Source: Rhodospirillaceae bacterium
GTDB lineage: Bacteria > Pseudomonadota > Alphaproteobacteria > Rhodospirillales > JABJKH01
Direction of reading: 5' to 3'
Assembly (NCBI GenBank): GCA_018660465.1
Contig: JABJKH010000093.1
Location: 57,339-121,338 of the forward strand
Length of the DNA: 64,000 nucleotides
A model generated the notes under the pieces. The model did not search any database. It worked only from the letters and a program-made list of their open reading frames with translations, and was not told the origin of the DNA. Position numbers and translations under genes: made by a program. This document shows positions 26,391 to 35,109 of this stretch, piece by piece; positions within the stretch are counted from its first letter, which is position 1, and the number at the start of each line of letters is the position of its first letter.

Positions 26391-27776
26391 ATGACGAACC
26401 AAGGCAACTCGGCCGCCAGCCGGGACATCGCGAACTATTTGCATCCCTACACGAACCTCCGCGCTCACGAAAAATCCGGCCCCTTGGTCATTACCCGCGG
26501 CGAAGGTGTTCGCGTGTTTGATGATTCCGGCAACGGATATATCGAAGGCATGGCCGGGCTGTGGTGCACGTCTTTGGGATTTGGCGAAGAACGCTTGGTC
26601 GAAGCTGCCGTGGCGCAAATGCGGAAACTGCCATTTTATCATGGATTTGGCGGAAAAGTTCCCGATATCGGCATCGAATTGGCTGAAAGGCTAATAAACC
26701 TCGCGCCTTGCCCCATGTCCAAGGTGTTTTTTGCAAACTCCGGGTCAGAAGCCATCGACACAGCAATCAAGCTGACGCGCTATTTCAATAACGCCAAAGG
26801 TCGTCCTGAGAAAAAGAAGCTCATTTCACGGACTAAAGCCTATCACGGTGTGACCCTTGCCGCCGCCAGCCTGACCCGGCTGCCGATCAACCAGACAGAT
26901 TTTGATCTGCCCATTCCCGGTATTCTCTACACCGATTGCCCGCACTATTACCGCTTTGCTGAAGACGGCGAGAGCGAAGAGGCATTCTCTGCCCGTCTTG
27001 CAGACAATCTCGAAAAGCTAATCGTGGACGAAGGCCCGGATACCATTGCCGCCTTTTTCGCTGAGCCGGTCCAAGGTGCTGGCGGGGTTATCGTGCCCCC
27101 TGCAGGCTACTTTGAAAAAGTTCAGGCGATCTTGAAGAAATACGACATCCTGTTCGTCGCAGATGAAGTCATTTGTGGGTTTGGCCGCACCGCCAATATG
27201 TGGGGCAGCACCACGTTTGACCTGAAACCGGACATGATCACCATGGCGAAGGCGCTATCGTCGGCGTATCTCCCTATTTCAGCCCTGATGATTAGCGACG
27301 AAATGTATCAAGCCCTTGCCGACAACAGCGCCAAGATCGGCATGCTGGGTCATGGCTACACCTATGGTGGCCATCCTGTGCCCGCTGCTGTCGCCGTGGA
27401 AACCCTCAAAATTTACGAAGAGCGCGATACCATCGGACACGTTCGCCAAGTCTCCCCTACACTGCAAGACGGCCTTAATAAATTCGCAGATCACCCAATG
27501 GTCGGCGAAGTCAGGGGTGTAGGTTTGGTCGCTGGTGTGGAACTGGTCCAGAGCAAAGAAACCAAAGAAGCATTCGATCCGTCAGCAAAGGTTGGCATGA
27601 AGCTCGTCTCCATCGCTCAGGAACGGGGACTAATTGGTCGTGCTATCGGTGACACCATCGCGTTTTCGCCGCCGTTGATTATCAGCGATGCCGAAATCGA
27701 AGAAATGATCGGCATTTTCGCCGCGGCGTTGGATGAAACCCATGATTGGGCCAAGGGTGAAGGTTTATTGCCTTAA
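26391..27776 (+). CDS. Class III PLP-dependent aminotransferase
   Basis: The 461-residue product belongs to the omega-aminotransferase group (acetylornithine/beta-alanine/putrescine-type). PLP lysine is Lys287 in MITMAKALSSAY, and the ADEVICGFGRT segment holds the cofactor-contacting Asp. These enzymes move an amino group from an amine or omega-amino acid to pyruvate or 2-oxoglutarate; the donor is unknown. The ATG at 26391 has AAAAGG upstream and is preferred to a TTG six bases earlier. It follows a perfect FNR site and precedes hemA by 116 bases, so the two may share a transcript. Confidence 0.9.
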   Translation: MTNQGNSAASRDIANYLHPYTNLRAHEKSGPLVITRGEGVRVFDDSGNGYIEGMAGLWCTSLGFGEERLVEAAVAQMRKLPFYHGFGGKVPDIGIELAERLINLAPCPMSKVFFANSGSEAIDTAIKLTRYFNNAKGRPEKKKLISRTKAYHGVTLAAASLTRLPINQTDFDLPIPGILYTDCPHYYRFAEDGESEEAFSARLADNLEKLIVDEGPDTIAAFFAEPVQGAGGVIVPPAGYFEKVQAILKKYDILFVADEVICGFGRTANMWGSTTFDLKPDMITMAKALSSAYLPISALMISDEMYQALADNSAKIGMLGHGYTYGGHPVPAAVAVETLKIYEERDTIGHVRQVSPTLQDGLNKFADHPMVGEVRGVGLVAGVELVQSKETKEAFDPSAKVGMKLVSIAQERGLIGRAIGDTIAFSPPLIISDAEIEEMIGIFAAALDETHDWAKGEGLLP

Positions 27777-27892
27777 TCAAAATAACAGCGTCAGCGTTGA
27801 AGTTCGCATACAGAATAGGTTAGAATAAACTGATATTAAGATTATTTTGGTCTATTTCTGTTTACGGTTAGGTAACAGAGAAAGGGATTGTA

Positions 27893-29104
27893 GTGGACTA
27901 CGACGAGATATTTAAAAATGGCGTTCGTGAGCTAAAAGACGAAGGCCGGTATAGAGTTTTTGCTGACCTTGAACGCCAAGTCGGGGCCTTCCCCATGGCC
28001 AAGAACCATTATGAAGGCGGTGTCAGAGACATCGTCGTCTGGTGTGCCAACGATTATCTGGGCATGGGACAGCATCCAATAGTTTTGGAAGCGATGCACG
28101 AAGCGATTGATCTCTGTGGCGCTGGTGCGGGTGGCACTCGAAATATTTCTGGCACCAACCACTTTCATGTGTTGCTTGAAGAAACCTTAGCGAAACTACA
28201 CCAGACCGAGGCTGCGCTGTTGTTTGCCTCCGGCTGGGTCGCCAACATGACCACTTTGAGCACCCTTGGACGGAACATTCCTGACTTGGTAATCCTATCG
28301 GATGAACTCAATCATAACTCGATGATCGAGGGAATTATCTCTGCCAAGTGCGAGAAAAAGGTTTTTAAGCACAATAGTGTAGAGGCGCTGGAAGATCTTT
28401 TAAAATCTTACCCGAAAGACCGTCCAAAGTTGATCGCCTTTGAATCCGTCTATTCCATGGACGGCGACATAGCGCCGATTAAGGAATTCTGTGATCTGGC
28501 AGACAAATATAATGCCATGACCTTCCTGGATGAAGTGCACGCGGTCGGCATGTACGGCCAACACGGTGGCGGCGTCGCCGAACGTGAAGGTCAGATGGAT
28601 CGGATTACCGTCATTCAAGGCACATTGGCCAAGGCTTTTGGCGTTGTTGGCGGCTACATCGCGGGCTCTGACGCAATGTGCGACTTCATTCGTTCTTACG
28701 GTACTGGATTCATTTTCTCTACCTCACCGCCCCCGGGCGTTGCAGCTGCAGCCCTCGCCAGTATCAAATACCTGATGGACCACAACGAAATTCGCGAACG
28801 TCACCAAGAACGCTCAGCGACGTTAAAGCGTCGTCTGATTGAGGCCGGCATTCCGTTGATGCCGTCGGTCAGCCACGTCGTCCCTGTCTTGGTCGGCGAT
28901 CCTGTGCTTTGCAAACAGGCCAGCGACGACCTTATGAATATCCACGGCATTTACGTCCAGCCGATCAACTATCCGACCGTCCCCCGTGGCACGGAGCGTC
29001 TGCGCTTTACGCCGACGCCTTTGCATACGGATGATCACATGGATCACTTGTTGGACGCGTTAAAAGAAGTTTGGGGCCGTTTGGGCCTTAGAGCGGCAGC
29101 GTAA
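27893..29104 (+). CDS. hemA: 5-aminolevulinate synthase
   Basis: ALAS condenses glycine and succinyl-CoA to 5-aminolevulinate, the first step of heme synthesis in alphaproteobacteria. The 403-residue sequence is typical, with PLP lysine Lys247 in GTLAKAFG, the DEVHAVG cofactor motif and the [12 protein letters not shown] glycine-rich region. The start is GTG with AAAGGGA upstream. The gene is followed 22 bases later by a PadR-like regulator. No FNR site is seen directly before it, but one lies before the upstream aminotransferase. Confidence 0.96.
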   Translation: MDYDEIFKNGVRELKDEGRYRVFADLERQVGAFPMAKNHYEGGVRDIVVWCANDYLGMGQHPIVLEAMHEAIDLCGAGAGGTRNISGTNHFHVLLEETLAKLHQTEAALLFASGWVANMTTLSTLGRNIPDLVILSDELNHNSMIEGIISAKCEKKVFKHNSVEALEDLLKSYPKDRPKLIAFESVYSMDGDIAPIKEFCDLADKYNAMTFLDEVHAVGMYGQHGGGVAEREGQMDRITVIQGTLAKAFGVVGGYIAGSDAMCDFIRSYGTGFIFSTSPPPGVAAAALASIKYLMDHNEIRERHQERSATLKRRLIEAGIPLMPSVSHVVPVLVGDPVLCKQASDDLMNIHGIYVQPINYPTVPRGTERLRFTPTPLHTDDHMDHLLDALKEVWGRLGLRAAA

Positions 29105-29126
29105 TAGTACTTTAGGGAGAAACGTC

Positions 29127-29663
29127 ATGTATGCAGACAATACCCTAACACCAAAAGAAGCCATCCGGCTTTGTGCGCTCGGCACGCTCGCGGTTAAACC
29201 GTACCGTTATAGTGTGCTGGCAAATTCCGTGCGCCACTTTGTCAGCCATTTGTTGGGACCGTCTTTAGATATGATGGGAACGTCAATTGAGCTGCTGAAA
29301 TATGAAGGCTTGGTTGAATCTGTTGAAGATGACGGCGCAGATGATGAAGAGATCGCGATTACGGAAGAAGGCCGCACGGCGCTTCATGCCCTTCTAACCG
29401 CCAATGTCCGGTCTTCAGCACAAGACCTCAACGATCTCATAATTGCGCTCAAGTTTAGGTTTCTTCACCTGTTGGCCGCATCTGATCAAAAAGACCAAAT
29501 CGCATTGCTTAAAGATGTTTGCGAGGGAGAATTGGGTCGGCTGGAAAATCTACGTCAGCATCATGCGGAAGACGAAGGCCATCTGCCAAAATGGCTCGAC
29601 CAAGCCCTGCACGAAACAGAGTCGCGGCTGACTTGGCTAACAGACTTCGAAGTTAATCTTTAA
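29127..29663 (+). CDS. PadR-like winged-helix regulator (unassigned)
   Basis: The 178-residue protein has an N-terminal pattern like PadR winged-helix regulators (IRLCALGTLAVKPYRYSVLANSV, then a helix ending LLKYEGLVES) and a helical C-terminal part like the Vir/PadR dimerisation region (about 100-175). An acidic insert, EDDGADDEE, sits in the wing. PadR proteins are usually repressors responding to small molecules. It lies in the same transcription unit as hemA, so a link to heme supply is plausible but unproven. Confidence 0.6.
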   Translation: MYADNTLTPKEAIRLCALGTLAVKPYRYSVLANSVRHFVSHLLGPSLDMMGTSIELLKYEGLVESVEDDGADDEEIAITEEGRTALHALLTANVRSSAQDLNDLIIALKFRFLHLLAASDQKDQIALLKDVCEGELGRLENLRQHHAEDEGHLPKWLDQALHETESRLTWLTDFEVNL

Positions 29664-29668
29664 GATTA

Positions 29669-30163
29669 TTAGGAATTGCGGACTTTTGTGGAGACCTGAA
29701 CAAGGCCTTCAAGCAGAGTCCGACCGCCCATACCGCCATCACCTTCCATACGCTCAGCTATGACCAACTTCATGGTAGAGATGTGAACTTGAATGACTTC
29801 AATAAGATCAGGCGTCGCTTCTGTCCGTTCTTCGACCAAGCCACACAACATATCCCCAATGGACGTCATTAACTGATAGCCAAAGCTTCCGCCTTGACCC
29901 TTCATGTCATGGGAAATCTGAAACACATCGTTTAGCCCACTGGCCATTTCATCAGCCGTCGCCGTTTTCAAGGCATTGGCAGCGTTTTGAATGCGCTCAA
30001 GATCTTCTTCGACCCATTCAAGGTAATCGCCGGCCAGATTAGCAATAGCCTGCTCAGCACGCTCAATGGCCTTCAAGTCCACAGCACCAGGGCCACCAAC
30101 GCCAACCTTATCATTTAAAGAGGTTGGGGGCTTAATGACCTTATTTTCGCCGTTATCAGCCAT
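29669..30163 (-). CDS. Hpt (histidine phosphotransfer) domain protein
   Basis: This 164-residue cytoplasmic protein has a low-complexity N-terminus (residues 1-28) and a helical Hpt domain with the phospho-acceptor motif ISHDMKGQGGSFGYQLM (His85). Hpt proteins relay phosphate between receiver domains in multistep phosphorelays. No hybrid kinase lies beside it, although two orphan kinases occur at 5063 and 13072. It is convergent with the PadR-like gene, five bases apart. Confidence 0.78.
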   Translation of the reverse strand: MADNGENKVIKPPTSLNDKVGVGGPGAVDLKAIERAEQAIANLAGDYLEWVEEDLERIQNAANALKTATADEMASGLNDVFQISHDMKGQGGSFGYQLMTSIGDMLCGLVEERTEATPDLIEVIQVHISTMKLVIAERMEGDGGMGGRTLLEGLVQVSTKVRNS

Positions 30164-30317
30164 GAATTAAATGTCCTTCTCGAGTATACCTAAAACCGAT
30201 CCCTGAAAAAGCGCACCATCAGTATCTTAGGCCGCATAATATAGATAAATTTATTTTCAAACAATCTTCGTGTTCACCAGAACACATTAAATATTTATAT
30301 CTATCGCTTCAAGACTA

Positions 30318-30752
30318 CTATAGTAACCCCAGATTTCGCAACTCAGCCGCCATTTCTGCTGGTAATTCAACCTCTGAAGCATCTGAATTTACATCAACAG
30401 GGGCGTTTTCACCTTCAAGATAGCGCCATCCCTGAAAGGGTTTCCACGGCATCATCTGCGTCCGCACTAGAATCGGTTCCAGCACCAAGCCACACCCGGA
30501 CCGGGTTTCGCCCTCGATTCCGTCTTCAACCCCGAGGATGCACTGGCGTGCACGAACAAACCCTTTTATGACCCAATACATAGAGCCACCTTCGATAAGT
30601 TCCGCCATGCGCCGGGGCTTGTTGCGGGTAATATGAAATAACTTTGTCTCTTTCGAGCGCAAGGCCGCCGCTTTCAAACGCCGCGTCTGAATTTCCTGAA
30701 GATGATCCACGTCTTCGACGCCGACCGCTAATTTGATTAAATTAAGTGTCAT
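30318..30752 (-). CDS. DUF1489 family protein
   Basis: The 144-residue protein fits DUF1489, a family of unknown function common in alphaproteobacteria, with the start MTLNLIKLAVGVEDVDHL and the RKxxEL/GGSMYWVIKG segment. No catalytic motif is evident. It sits seven bases downstream of the DsbA-like isomerase gene on the same strand, so they are probably co-transcribed. Confidence 0.85.
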   Translation of the reverse strand: MTLNLIKLAVGVEDVDHLQEIQTRRLKAAALRSKETKLFHITRNKPRRMAELIEGGSMYWVIKGFVRARQCILGVEDGIEGETRSGCGLVLEPILVRTQMMPWKPFQGWRYLEGENAPVDVNSDASEVELPAEMAAELRNLGLL

Positions 30753-30759
30753 ATCCCAA

Positions 30760-31383
30760 TCAGCATTCTTCTCTGGACTTGGTCCAACTGTCCCGCTGTA
30801 GATGCTTCTTGATCATCCACATGCGATCCGAGCCCCAGAAGCCCTCACCATCCACAATGAAAAAGGGCGATCCGAAAACACCACGCTCTACAGCCTCTGT
30901 AGTCTCGCGCTTCAATCGATCCTTGATTGCTGGATCGCCAACCGCAGCCGTCAGTTCATCGCCGTCTACACCTAGCCCTGTGGCAATTTCAGCAACGACC
31001 TCGACTGGTGTGATATCCACCCCTTCGCCGAAATAGCGGTGGTACGCGGCCTGGGCAAAGCGTTTCGCCAAGGGTCGATCCTGATCATCGAGCCAATAAA
31101 ACGCGCGCGCCGCTGCCAGGGTCGGAATGGGAAACGCAACCGGCAGAACCCAAGGCATATCCATAAACTCGCCCATGCGTTCCCAATCATGAATACAATA
31201 ATCGCCTTTTATCGGTTGTTGGGCCAAGGGGATGTTGCCGGTTTCTTTAAACGCAGCACCTAGCATGATGGGTTTCCACACGGTTTCCCGCCCTTGCTTC
31301 TTCGCTAAACCTTCAATCTTAGCCGTCGCAAAATAACCATAGGGGGACGAAAAATCGAAAAAGAACTCAATAATATCAGTCAT
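30760..31383 (-). CDS. 2-hydroxychromene-2-carboxylate isomerase / DsbA-like kappa GST
   Basis: The 207-residue protein has the DsbA-like fold of the kappa glutathione transferase group: FFFDFSSPYGYFA at the start (the serine takes the place of the DsbA cysteine) and VFGSPFFIVDGEGFWGSDR near the end. In naphthalene degraders the family isomerises hydroxychromene carboxylate with glutathione. No naphthalene genes are present, so a general glutathione-dependent role is likelier. It lies between the SDR gene and DUF1489, all on the minus strand. Confidence 0.88.
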   Translation of the reverse strand: MTDIIEFFFDFSSPYGYFATAKIEGLAKKQGRETVWKPIMLGAAFKETGNIPLAQQPIKGDYCIHDWERMGEFMDMPWVLPVAFPIPTLAAARAFYWLDDQDRPLAKRFAQAAYHRYFGEGVDITPVEVVAEIATGLGVDGDELTAAVGDPAIKDRLKRETTEAVERGVFGSPFFIVDGEGFWGSDRMWMIKKHLQRDSWTKSREEC

Positions 31384-31394
31384 CTACAAAAACC

Positions 31395-32078
31395 TTACCA
31401 GGGAATAACGGTGCCGTCGTAATTTAGGAACTGCCCCGTGTCACCGCGTCGGATGCCATCAATCACCTGCCGCATGGCGCGAATACTCTCAGCGGCCTCC
31501 ATATCAGCCCCGGCGCCGCCCATATCGGTCGTGACCCAGCCCGGATGCATGGCAACCACTGTTACTCCCCGGTCGCGAAGATCGATGGCGAGGTTCTTGG
31601 TCACCGCATTGGCCGCAGCCTTGGTCGAACGATAGCTATAGGCGCCACCAACTTCATTGTCAGTGATGCTGCCCATGATACTCGATACAACGACGATTAG
31701 CTTTCGGTCGCTGCGGGCAATATGATCAATAAAACATTCTGTCATGCGCATGGGTCCCATGGTGTTGACGCGAAACACCTCATCCCAGGCTTCGTAATCA
31801 ATTGCACCAAGACGAGATGGCCTGGGACCATGAATACCGGCATTATTCAACAAAACATCAATCGATTCGCGCCTAAGGGTATGGGCGAGCGCCAAGATTT
31901 GATCGTGGTCAGAGATGTCGAGCTTATGAACTTCGATCTCACCGCCGAGTTTGGTTAGCGGTTCCATATCCTTTGCACCGCGACAGGTCGCAATAACGCG
32001 CCAGCCCGCAAGGGAGTACTGGCGTGCAAATTCGAAACCTAACCCTCGGCTAGCGCCTGTTAATAATACCGTCGGCAC
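31395..32078 (-). CDS. Short-chain dehydrogenase/reductase (SDR)
   Basis: The 227-residue classical SDR has the cofactor motif TGASRGLGF, the NNAG motif (LLNNAGIHG), and the catalytic YxxxK (YRSTK) with a preceding serine. It resembles the C-factor/sniffer-type SDRs. Substrate and cofactor preference are unknown. It lies 11 bases after mgtE and 11 before the DsbA-like gene, so the four genes from mgtE to DUF1489 probably form an operon. Confidence 0.88.
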   Translation of the reverse strand: MPTVLLTGASRGLGFEFARQYSLAGWRVIATCRGAKDMEPLTKLGGEIEVHKLDISDHDQILALAHTLRRESIDVLLNNAGIHGPRPSRLGAIDYEAWDEVFRVNTMGPMRMTECFIDHIARSDRKLIVVVSSIMGSITDNEVGGAYSYRSTKAAANAVTKNLAIDLRDRGVTVVAMHPGWVTTDMGGAGADMEAAESIRAMRQVIDGIRRGDTGQFLNYDGTVIPW

Positions 32079-32089
32079 TCAAAATTCCC

Positions 32090-33514
32090 CTATAACAAAA
32101 ATACCGCAGCCAACCCCAAGAAGGCGGCAAATCCAACGACGTCTGTTATCGTCGTCAAAAACACGCTCGATGCAACCGCCGGGTCTGCGCCTAAGCGTTC
32201 CAGAAACAACGGAATCGTCGTTCCGGCAATACCAGCGACCAGCATATTAACCACCATAGCCATGGCAATCACCAAACCCAATCCGATATTTTCGAACCAA
32301 AACCAAGCAACGACCCCGCTCAAGATCGCAAAGAGAACTCCATTTATGCCCCCGACCAGGACTTCCTTGCCAACAACCCGCATGGCATTGGTGGCCGATA
32401 GCTCCTTCATCGCCAAGGCGCGAACGGTCACCGTCATGGTCTGTGTTCCGGCATTCCCCCCCATCGAGGCCACAATCGGCATCAAAATAGCAACCGCGAC
32501 AATTTCCTCCAACGTCCCTTCAAACAGACTGATCACCATGGAAGCAACGATGGCCGTTCCCAAATTCACAAACAGCCAAGAAAACCGCGACCACGTCGTC
32601 GCCATCGTCGCTTCGTACAGATCATCCTCCCGCACGCCGCCCAAGCGCATAATATCTTCTTCGACTTCCTCATGGATAACGTCGACCACGTCATCAACCG
32701 TCACGACACCAACCAGACGTCCGCCGTCGTCTACCACAGGGGCCGACGTTAGATCGCGCTGGCGGAAGATAAACGCGACATCTTCCTGGTCCATAGTGAC
32801 CGGAATAATCCTCATTTCCGGCTCCATAATTTCCGTCGTCTTCACCGGGCGTTTGGTCCTGAGCAGACGGCTCACCGGAATGGTACCGACCGGCATATGG
32901 GTCGGGCTTACAACGAAAATGTCATAAAACATCTCCGGTAGGTCCAAGGTTTCATCGTCGACGCTTTCGCGCAGGAAATCGATGGTCTGTCCGACGCTCC
33001 AGAATTCCGGCACCGTCACCACCTCGCGCTGCATCAGGCGCCCGGCACTGTCTTCCGGGAACGAAAGACTTTCTTCGATCAGCGTTCGGTCGCTGACCGG
33101 AATGGCGTCCAAGACCTGCTTTTGTTCGTGCTCTTCCAGTTCTTCGACAATTTGAACCGCGTCGTCAGATTCCAACTCTCGAACAACGGCAGCGACGCTT
33201 GCCAGCCCCAAATCGTCGATTACGTCGTCGCGGACAGTTTCATCTAGTTCGGAAACGATTTCGGGCAGGTCTTCGTCGTCGCCCAAAATGCCCAGAACCA
33301 CATGGCGATCATCAGGAGTCAGACGTTCGAGAAGGTCGGCCACATCGGCGTAATGCAACGGCTCGATCAGGCCTTCGACCCTGTCGATATCCCCCGCATC
33401 CAAAGCCTGAACGATCAGGTCCTCAAGCTCGACATGCAGGTCGCGAACGGGATCTCCGTCACCTGGTCCCGGATCGTTCCGCTCGACATCCAAATTTTCA
33501 GACGGTTCGCTCAC
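32090..33514 (-). CDS. mgtE: Magnesium transporter MgtE
   Basis: From the GTG at 33514 the product is 474 residues. It has an acidic N-domain (MgtE_N, about 20-140), two CBS domains (about 150-280) and a five-helix membrane domain (about 290-470) with the conserved PIVASMGGNAGTQ pore segment. MgtE is a Mg2+-gated channel. The GTG is preceded by GGAGGG at the right distance, whereas an in-frame ATG at 33568 has no such site, so 33514 is chosen. Confidence 0.93.
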   Translation of the reverse strand: MSEPSENLDVERNDPGPGDGDPVRDLHVELEDLIVQALDAGDIDRVEGLIEPLHYADVADLLERLTPDDRHVVLGILGDDEDLPEIVSELDETVRDDVIDDLGLASVAAVVRELESDDAVQIVEELEEHEQKQVLDAIPVSDRTLIEESLSFPEDSAGRLMQREVVTVPEFWSVGQTIDFLRESVDDETLDLPEMFYDIFVVSPTHMPVGTIPVSRLLRTKRPVKTTEIMEPEMRIIPVTMDQEDVAFIFRQRDLTSAPVVDDGGRLVGVVTVDDVVDVIHEEVEEDIMRLGGVREDDLYEATMATTWSRFSWLFVNLGTAIVASMVISLFEGTLEEIVAVAILMPIVASMGGNAGTQTMTVTVRALAMKELSATNAMRVVGKEVLVGGINGVLFAILSGVVAWFWFENIGLGLVIAMAMVVNMLVAGIAGTTIPLFLERLGADPAVASSVFLTTITDVVGFAAFLGLAAVFLL

Positions 33515-33628
33515 CAGACACCCTCCAACACTTGTGGATAATGTGCCCGAGGCCGTATGCAGAGACAACGCCTAAAAGGCGCTGCCCTGTAAAGTACTAA
33601 GGTAAAGTACTGAGGATTTTGAAGGGGA

Positions 33629-33716
33629 TGGTGCGGTCGAGAAGACTCGAACTTCCACGGGATTAACTCCCACAGCGACCTCAACGCTGCGCGTCTACCA
33701 GTTCCGCCACGACCGC
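33629..33716 (-). tRNA. tRNA-Leu (anticodon GAG)
   Basis: The 88-base sequence folds as a class II tRNA with acceptor stem GCGGTCG/CGACCGC, an encoded CCA end, an anticodon stem CAGCG/CGCTG with loop TTGAGGT (anticodon GAG, codons CUC and CUU), a long variable arm and a GTTCGAGTC T-arm. Confidence 0.95.
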
Positions 33717-33829
33717 ACATGACATCCAGCAACTGAAACAGTTGCCTTTTTGGTTCGCCGGGAATACCAAATCCCTAAGAGGTTATCAAGCGCTGCTGTT
33801 CAATTGGGTGAAAATTAGGAAAATGTCCC

Positions 33830-34471
33830 ATGGCCGAGGTCGAATGGAAAATCAGCGACACCCCCGTCGACTATGACGAGGCGGTAGATATTATGGAAGC
33901 CCGAGCGGCTGAAATCCTCGACGGCCGCACGCCTGAACTGGTTTGGCTTTTGGAACACCCGCCGCTTTACACCGCCGGCACCAGCGCCAATTCAGTCGAT
34001 CTTCTGACCCCGGATCGGTTCCCTGTATACAAGACCGGGCGCGGTGGGGAATACACCTACCACGGGCCTGGCCAACGGGTTGCCTATGTGATGTTGAACT
34101 TGAATGAACGGACGCGGGATGTGCGCGCCTATGTCCGCAACTTGGAAGAATGGATCATCCAAACCCTAGGCGAATTCTCCATCACCGGCGAGCGCCGGGA
34201 CGGGCGGGTCGGGATCTGGGTGGACCGGGGCGCCAATTCAGATGGCTCACGCATCGAAAATAAAATCGCCGCCATTGGTGTGCGAGTACGCCGTTGGGTA
34301 ACGTTCCATGGCATTTCCATCAATGTGGAACCAGAGTTGGAGCATTTTTCAGGGATTGTGCCCTGTGGGATTGCGGAGCATGGGGTGACGTCGCTGGTTG
34401 ACCTTGGTATTCCCGCAACGACGACGGATGTGGATGTGGCGTTGAGGAAGACATTTGGGGAGGTGTTTTAG
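33830..34471 (+). CDS. lipB: Lipoyl(octanoyl) transferase
   Basis: LipB moves octanoate from acyl carrier protein to the E2 subunits of 2-oxoacid dehydrogenases. The 213-residue sequence has the [12 protein letters not shown] motif, the lysine in [10 protein letters not shown] and the catalytic Cys in IVPCGI. The ATG has a weak ribosome site. It is divergent from the tRNA and convergent with the DUF551-like gene across a palindrome. Confidence 0.95.
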   Translation: MAEVEWKISDTPVDYDEAVDIMEARAAEILDGRTPELVWLLEHPPLYTAGTSANSVDLLTPDRFPVYKTGRGGEYTYHGPGQRVAYVMLNLNERTRDVRAYVRNLEEWIIQTLGEFSITGERRDGRVGIWVDRGANSDGSRIENKIAAIGVRVRRWVTFHGISINVEPELEHFSGIVPCGIAEHGVTSLVDLGIPATTTDVDVALRKTFGEVF

Positions 34472-34480
34472 GATACACGC

Positions 34481-34579
34481 CCTTCGAGACGCCGCTGACG
34501 CGGCTCCTCAGGATGAAGAATTTTTTTATTCTAAATTAGAATCTTCATCCTGAGGAGCGCTGAAAGCGCGTCTCGAAGG
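34481..34579. repeat. Composite palindromic element
   Basis: Outer arms CCTTCGAGACG (34481-34491) and CGTCTCGAAGG (34569-34579) and inner arms of 17 bases, GCTCCTCAGGATGAAGA (34503-34519) and its complement (34542-34558), form nested inverted repeats. Each half also carries its own mini-hairpin (GCCGC/GCGGC and GCGCT/AGCGC). From memory, the core CTTCGAGACG...CTCCTCAGGATGA resembles a palindrome widespread in alphaproteobacterial genomes. It lies between two convergent genes and may act as a bidirectional terminator. Confidence 0.7.
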
Positions 34580-34604
34580 ACGCTGAACAGAGTTCAAATG
34601 CGAA

Positions 34605-34805
34605 TTACTCCTCTGCCGGTTCCGGCAGTTCCGTCCACGCGACCACTTCGCCCAACAGCACCTCATGAGATTCTGAGCCCAGCCAAAACGGCCCGTGCCG
34701 GTGGCCGACTGAAACGTAGCGCTTGTCGACATATTTAGTGGAAACCAGAACATCAACGCTTTCGTCAGGCACCCGATCTTCCACGCTGATCCATTCAACC
34801 TTCAT
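34605..34805 (-). CDS. DUF551-like small protein
   Basis: The 66-residue protein contains WISVEDRVPDESVDVLVST and a C-terminal HxxLLGEVVAWTELPEP, the pattern of DUF551, a small domain common in phages and bacteria. Its function is unknown. It lies ten bases after the acylphosphatase gene on the same strand. Confidence 0.7.
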   Translation of the reverse strand: MKVEWISVEDRVPDESVDVLVSTKYVDKRYVSVGHRHGPFWLGSESHEVLLGEVVAWTELPEPAEE

Positions 34806-34815
34806 AACTCGCTCC

Positions 34816-35106
34816 TTATACCGTCGGCAGTTGCCGAAATCCTGGAGTCAGGGGGCCTTCGAACGGCTCTACCACGACATCTGCAACCTGGGCAGACGGC
34901 GGTCCCTGACGGCAGGCTTCTATCATGGCATCCACGGAGTCCTCAAGCCCCGCGAAAAGAGCTTCAACGCTGCCATCGGAATGATTTCGAACCCAGCCGT
35001 TTAAATCTGCCCGCTGGGCCTCTTGGACAGTCCAGCCCCTATACCAGACCCCCTGCACACGTCCTGTAATGTGGACGCGAACAATTTTCGTCGCCACCGC
35101 GTTCAC
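34816..35106 (-). CDS. acyP: Acylphosphatase
   Basis: The 96-residue enzyme hydrolyses acyl phosphates in the cytoplasm. The motif GRVQGVWYRGWT includes the catalytic arginine, and GWVRNHSDGSVEA includes the catalytic asparagine. Length is normal. It is four bases from the carboxylase alpha gene and probably co-transcribed with it. Confidence 0.92.
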   Translation of the reverse strand: MNAVATKIVRVHITGRVQGVWYRGWTVQEAQRADLNGWVRNHSDGSVEALFAGLEDSVDAMIEACRQGPPSAQVADVVVEPFEGPLTPGFRQLPTV

Positions 35107-35109
35107 TCC

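Noticed and set aside
30760..31383. Naphthalene degradation from the hydroxychromene-carboxylate isomerase homologue
   Set aside because: There are no ring-hydroxylating or ring-cleaving genes nearby; the family is broad.
33533..33541. Perfect DnaA box (reverse) upstream of mgtE
   Set aside because: A single site with no neighbouring boxes; not enough to call a control element.
34526..34798. Minus-strand frame of 90 codons overlapping the DUF551-like gene
   Set aside because: It reads through the palindrome in another frame; the DUF551-like frame has clear family motifs.
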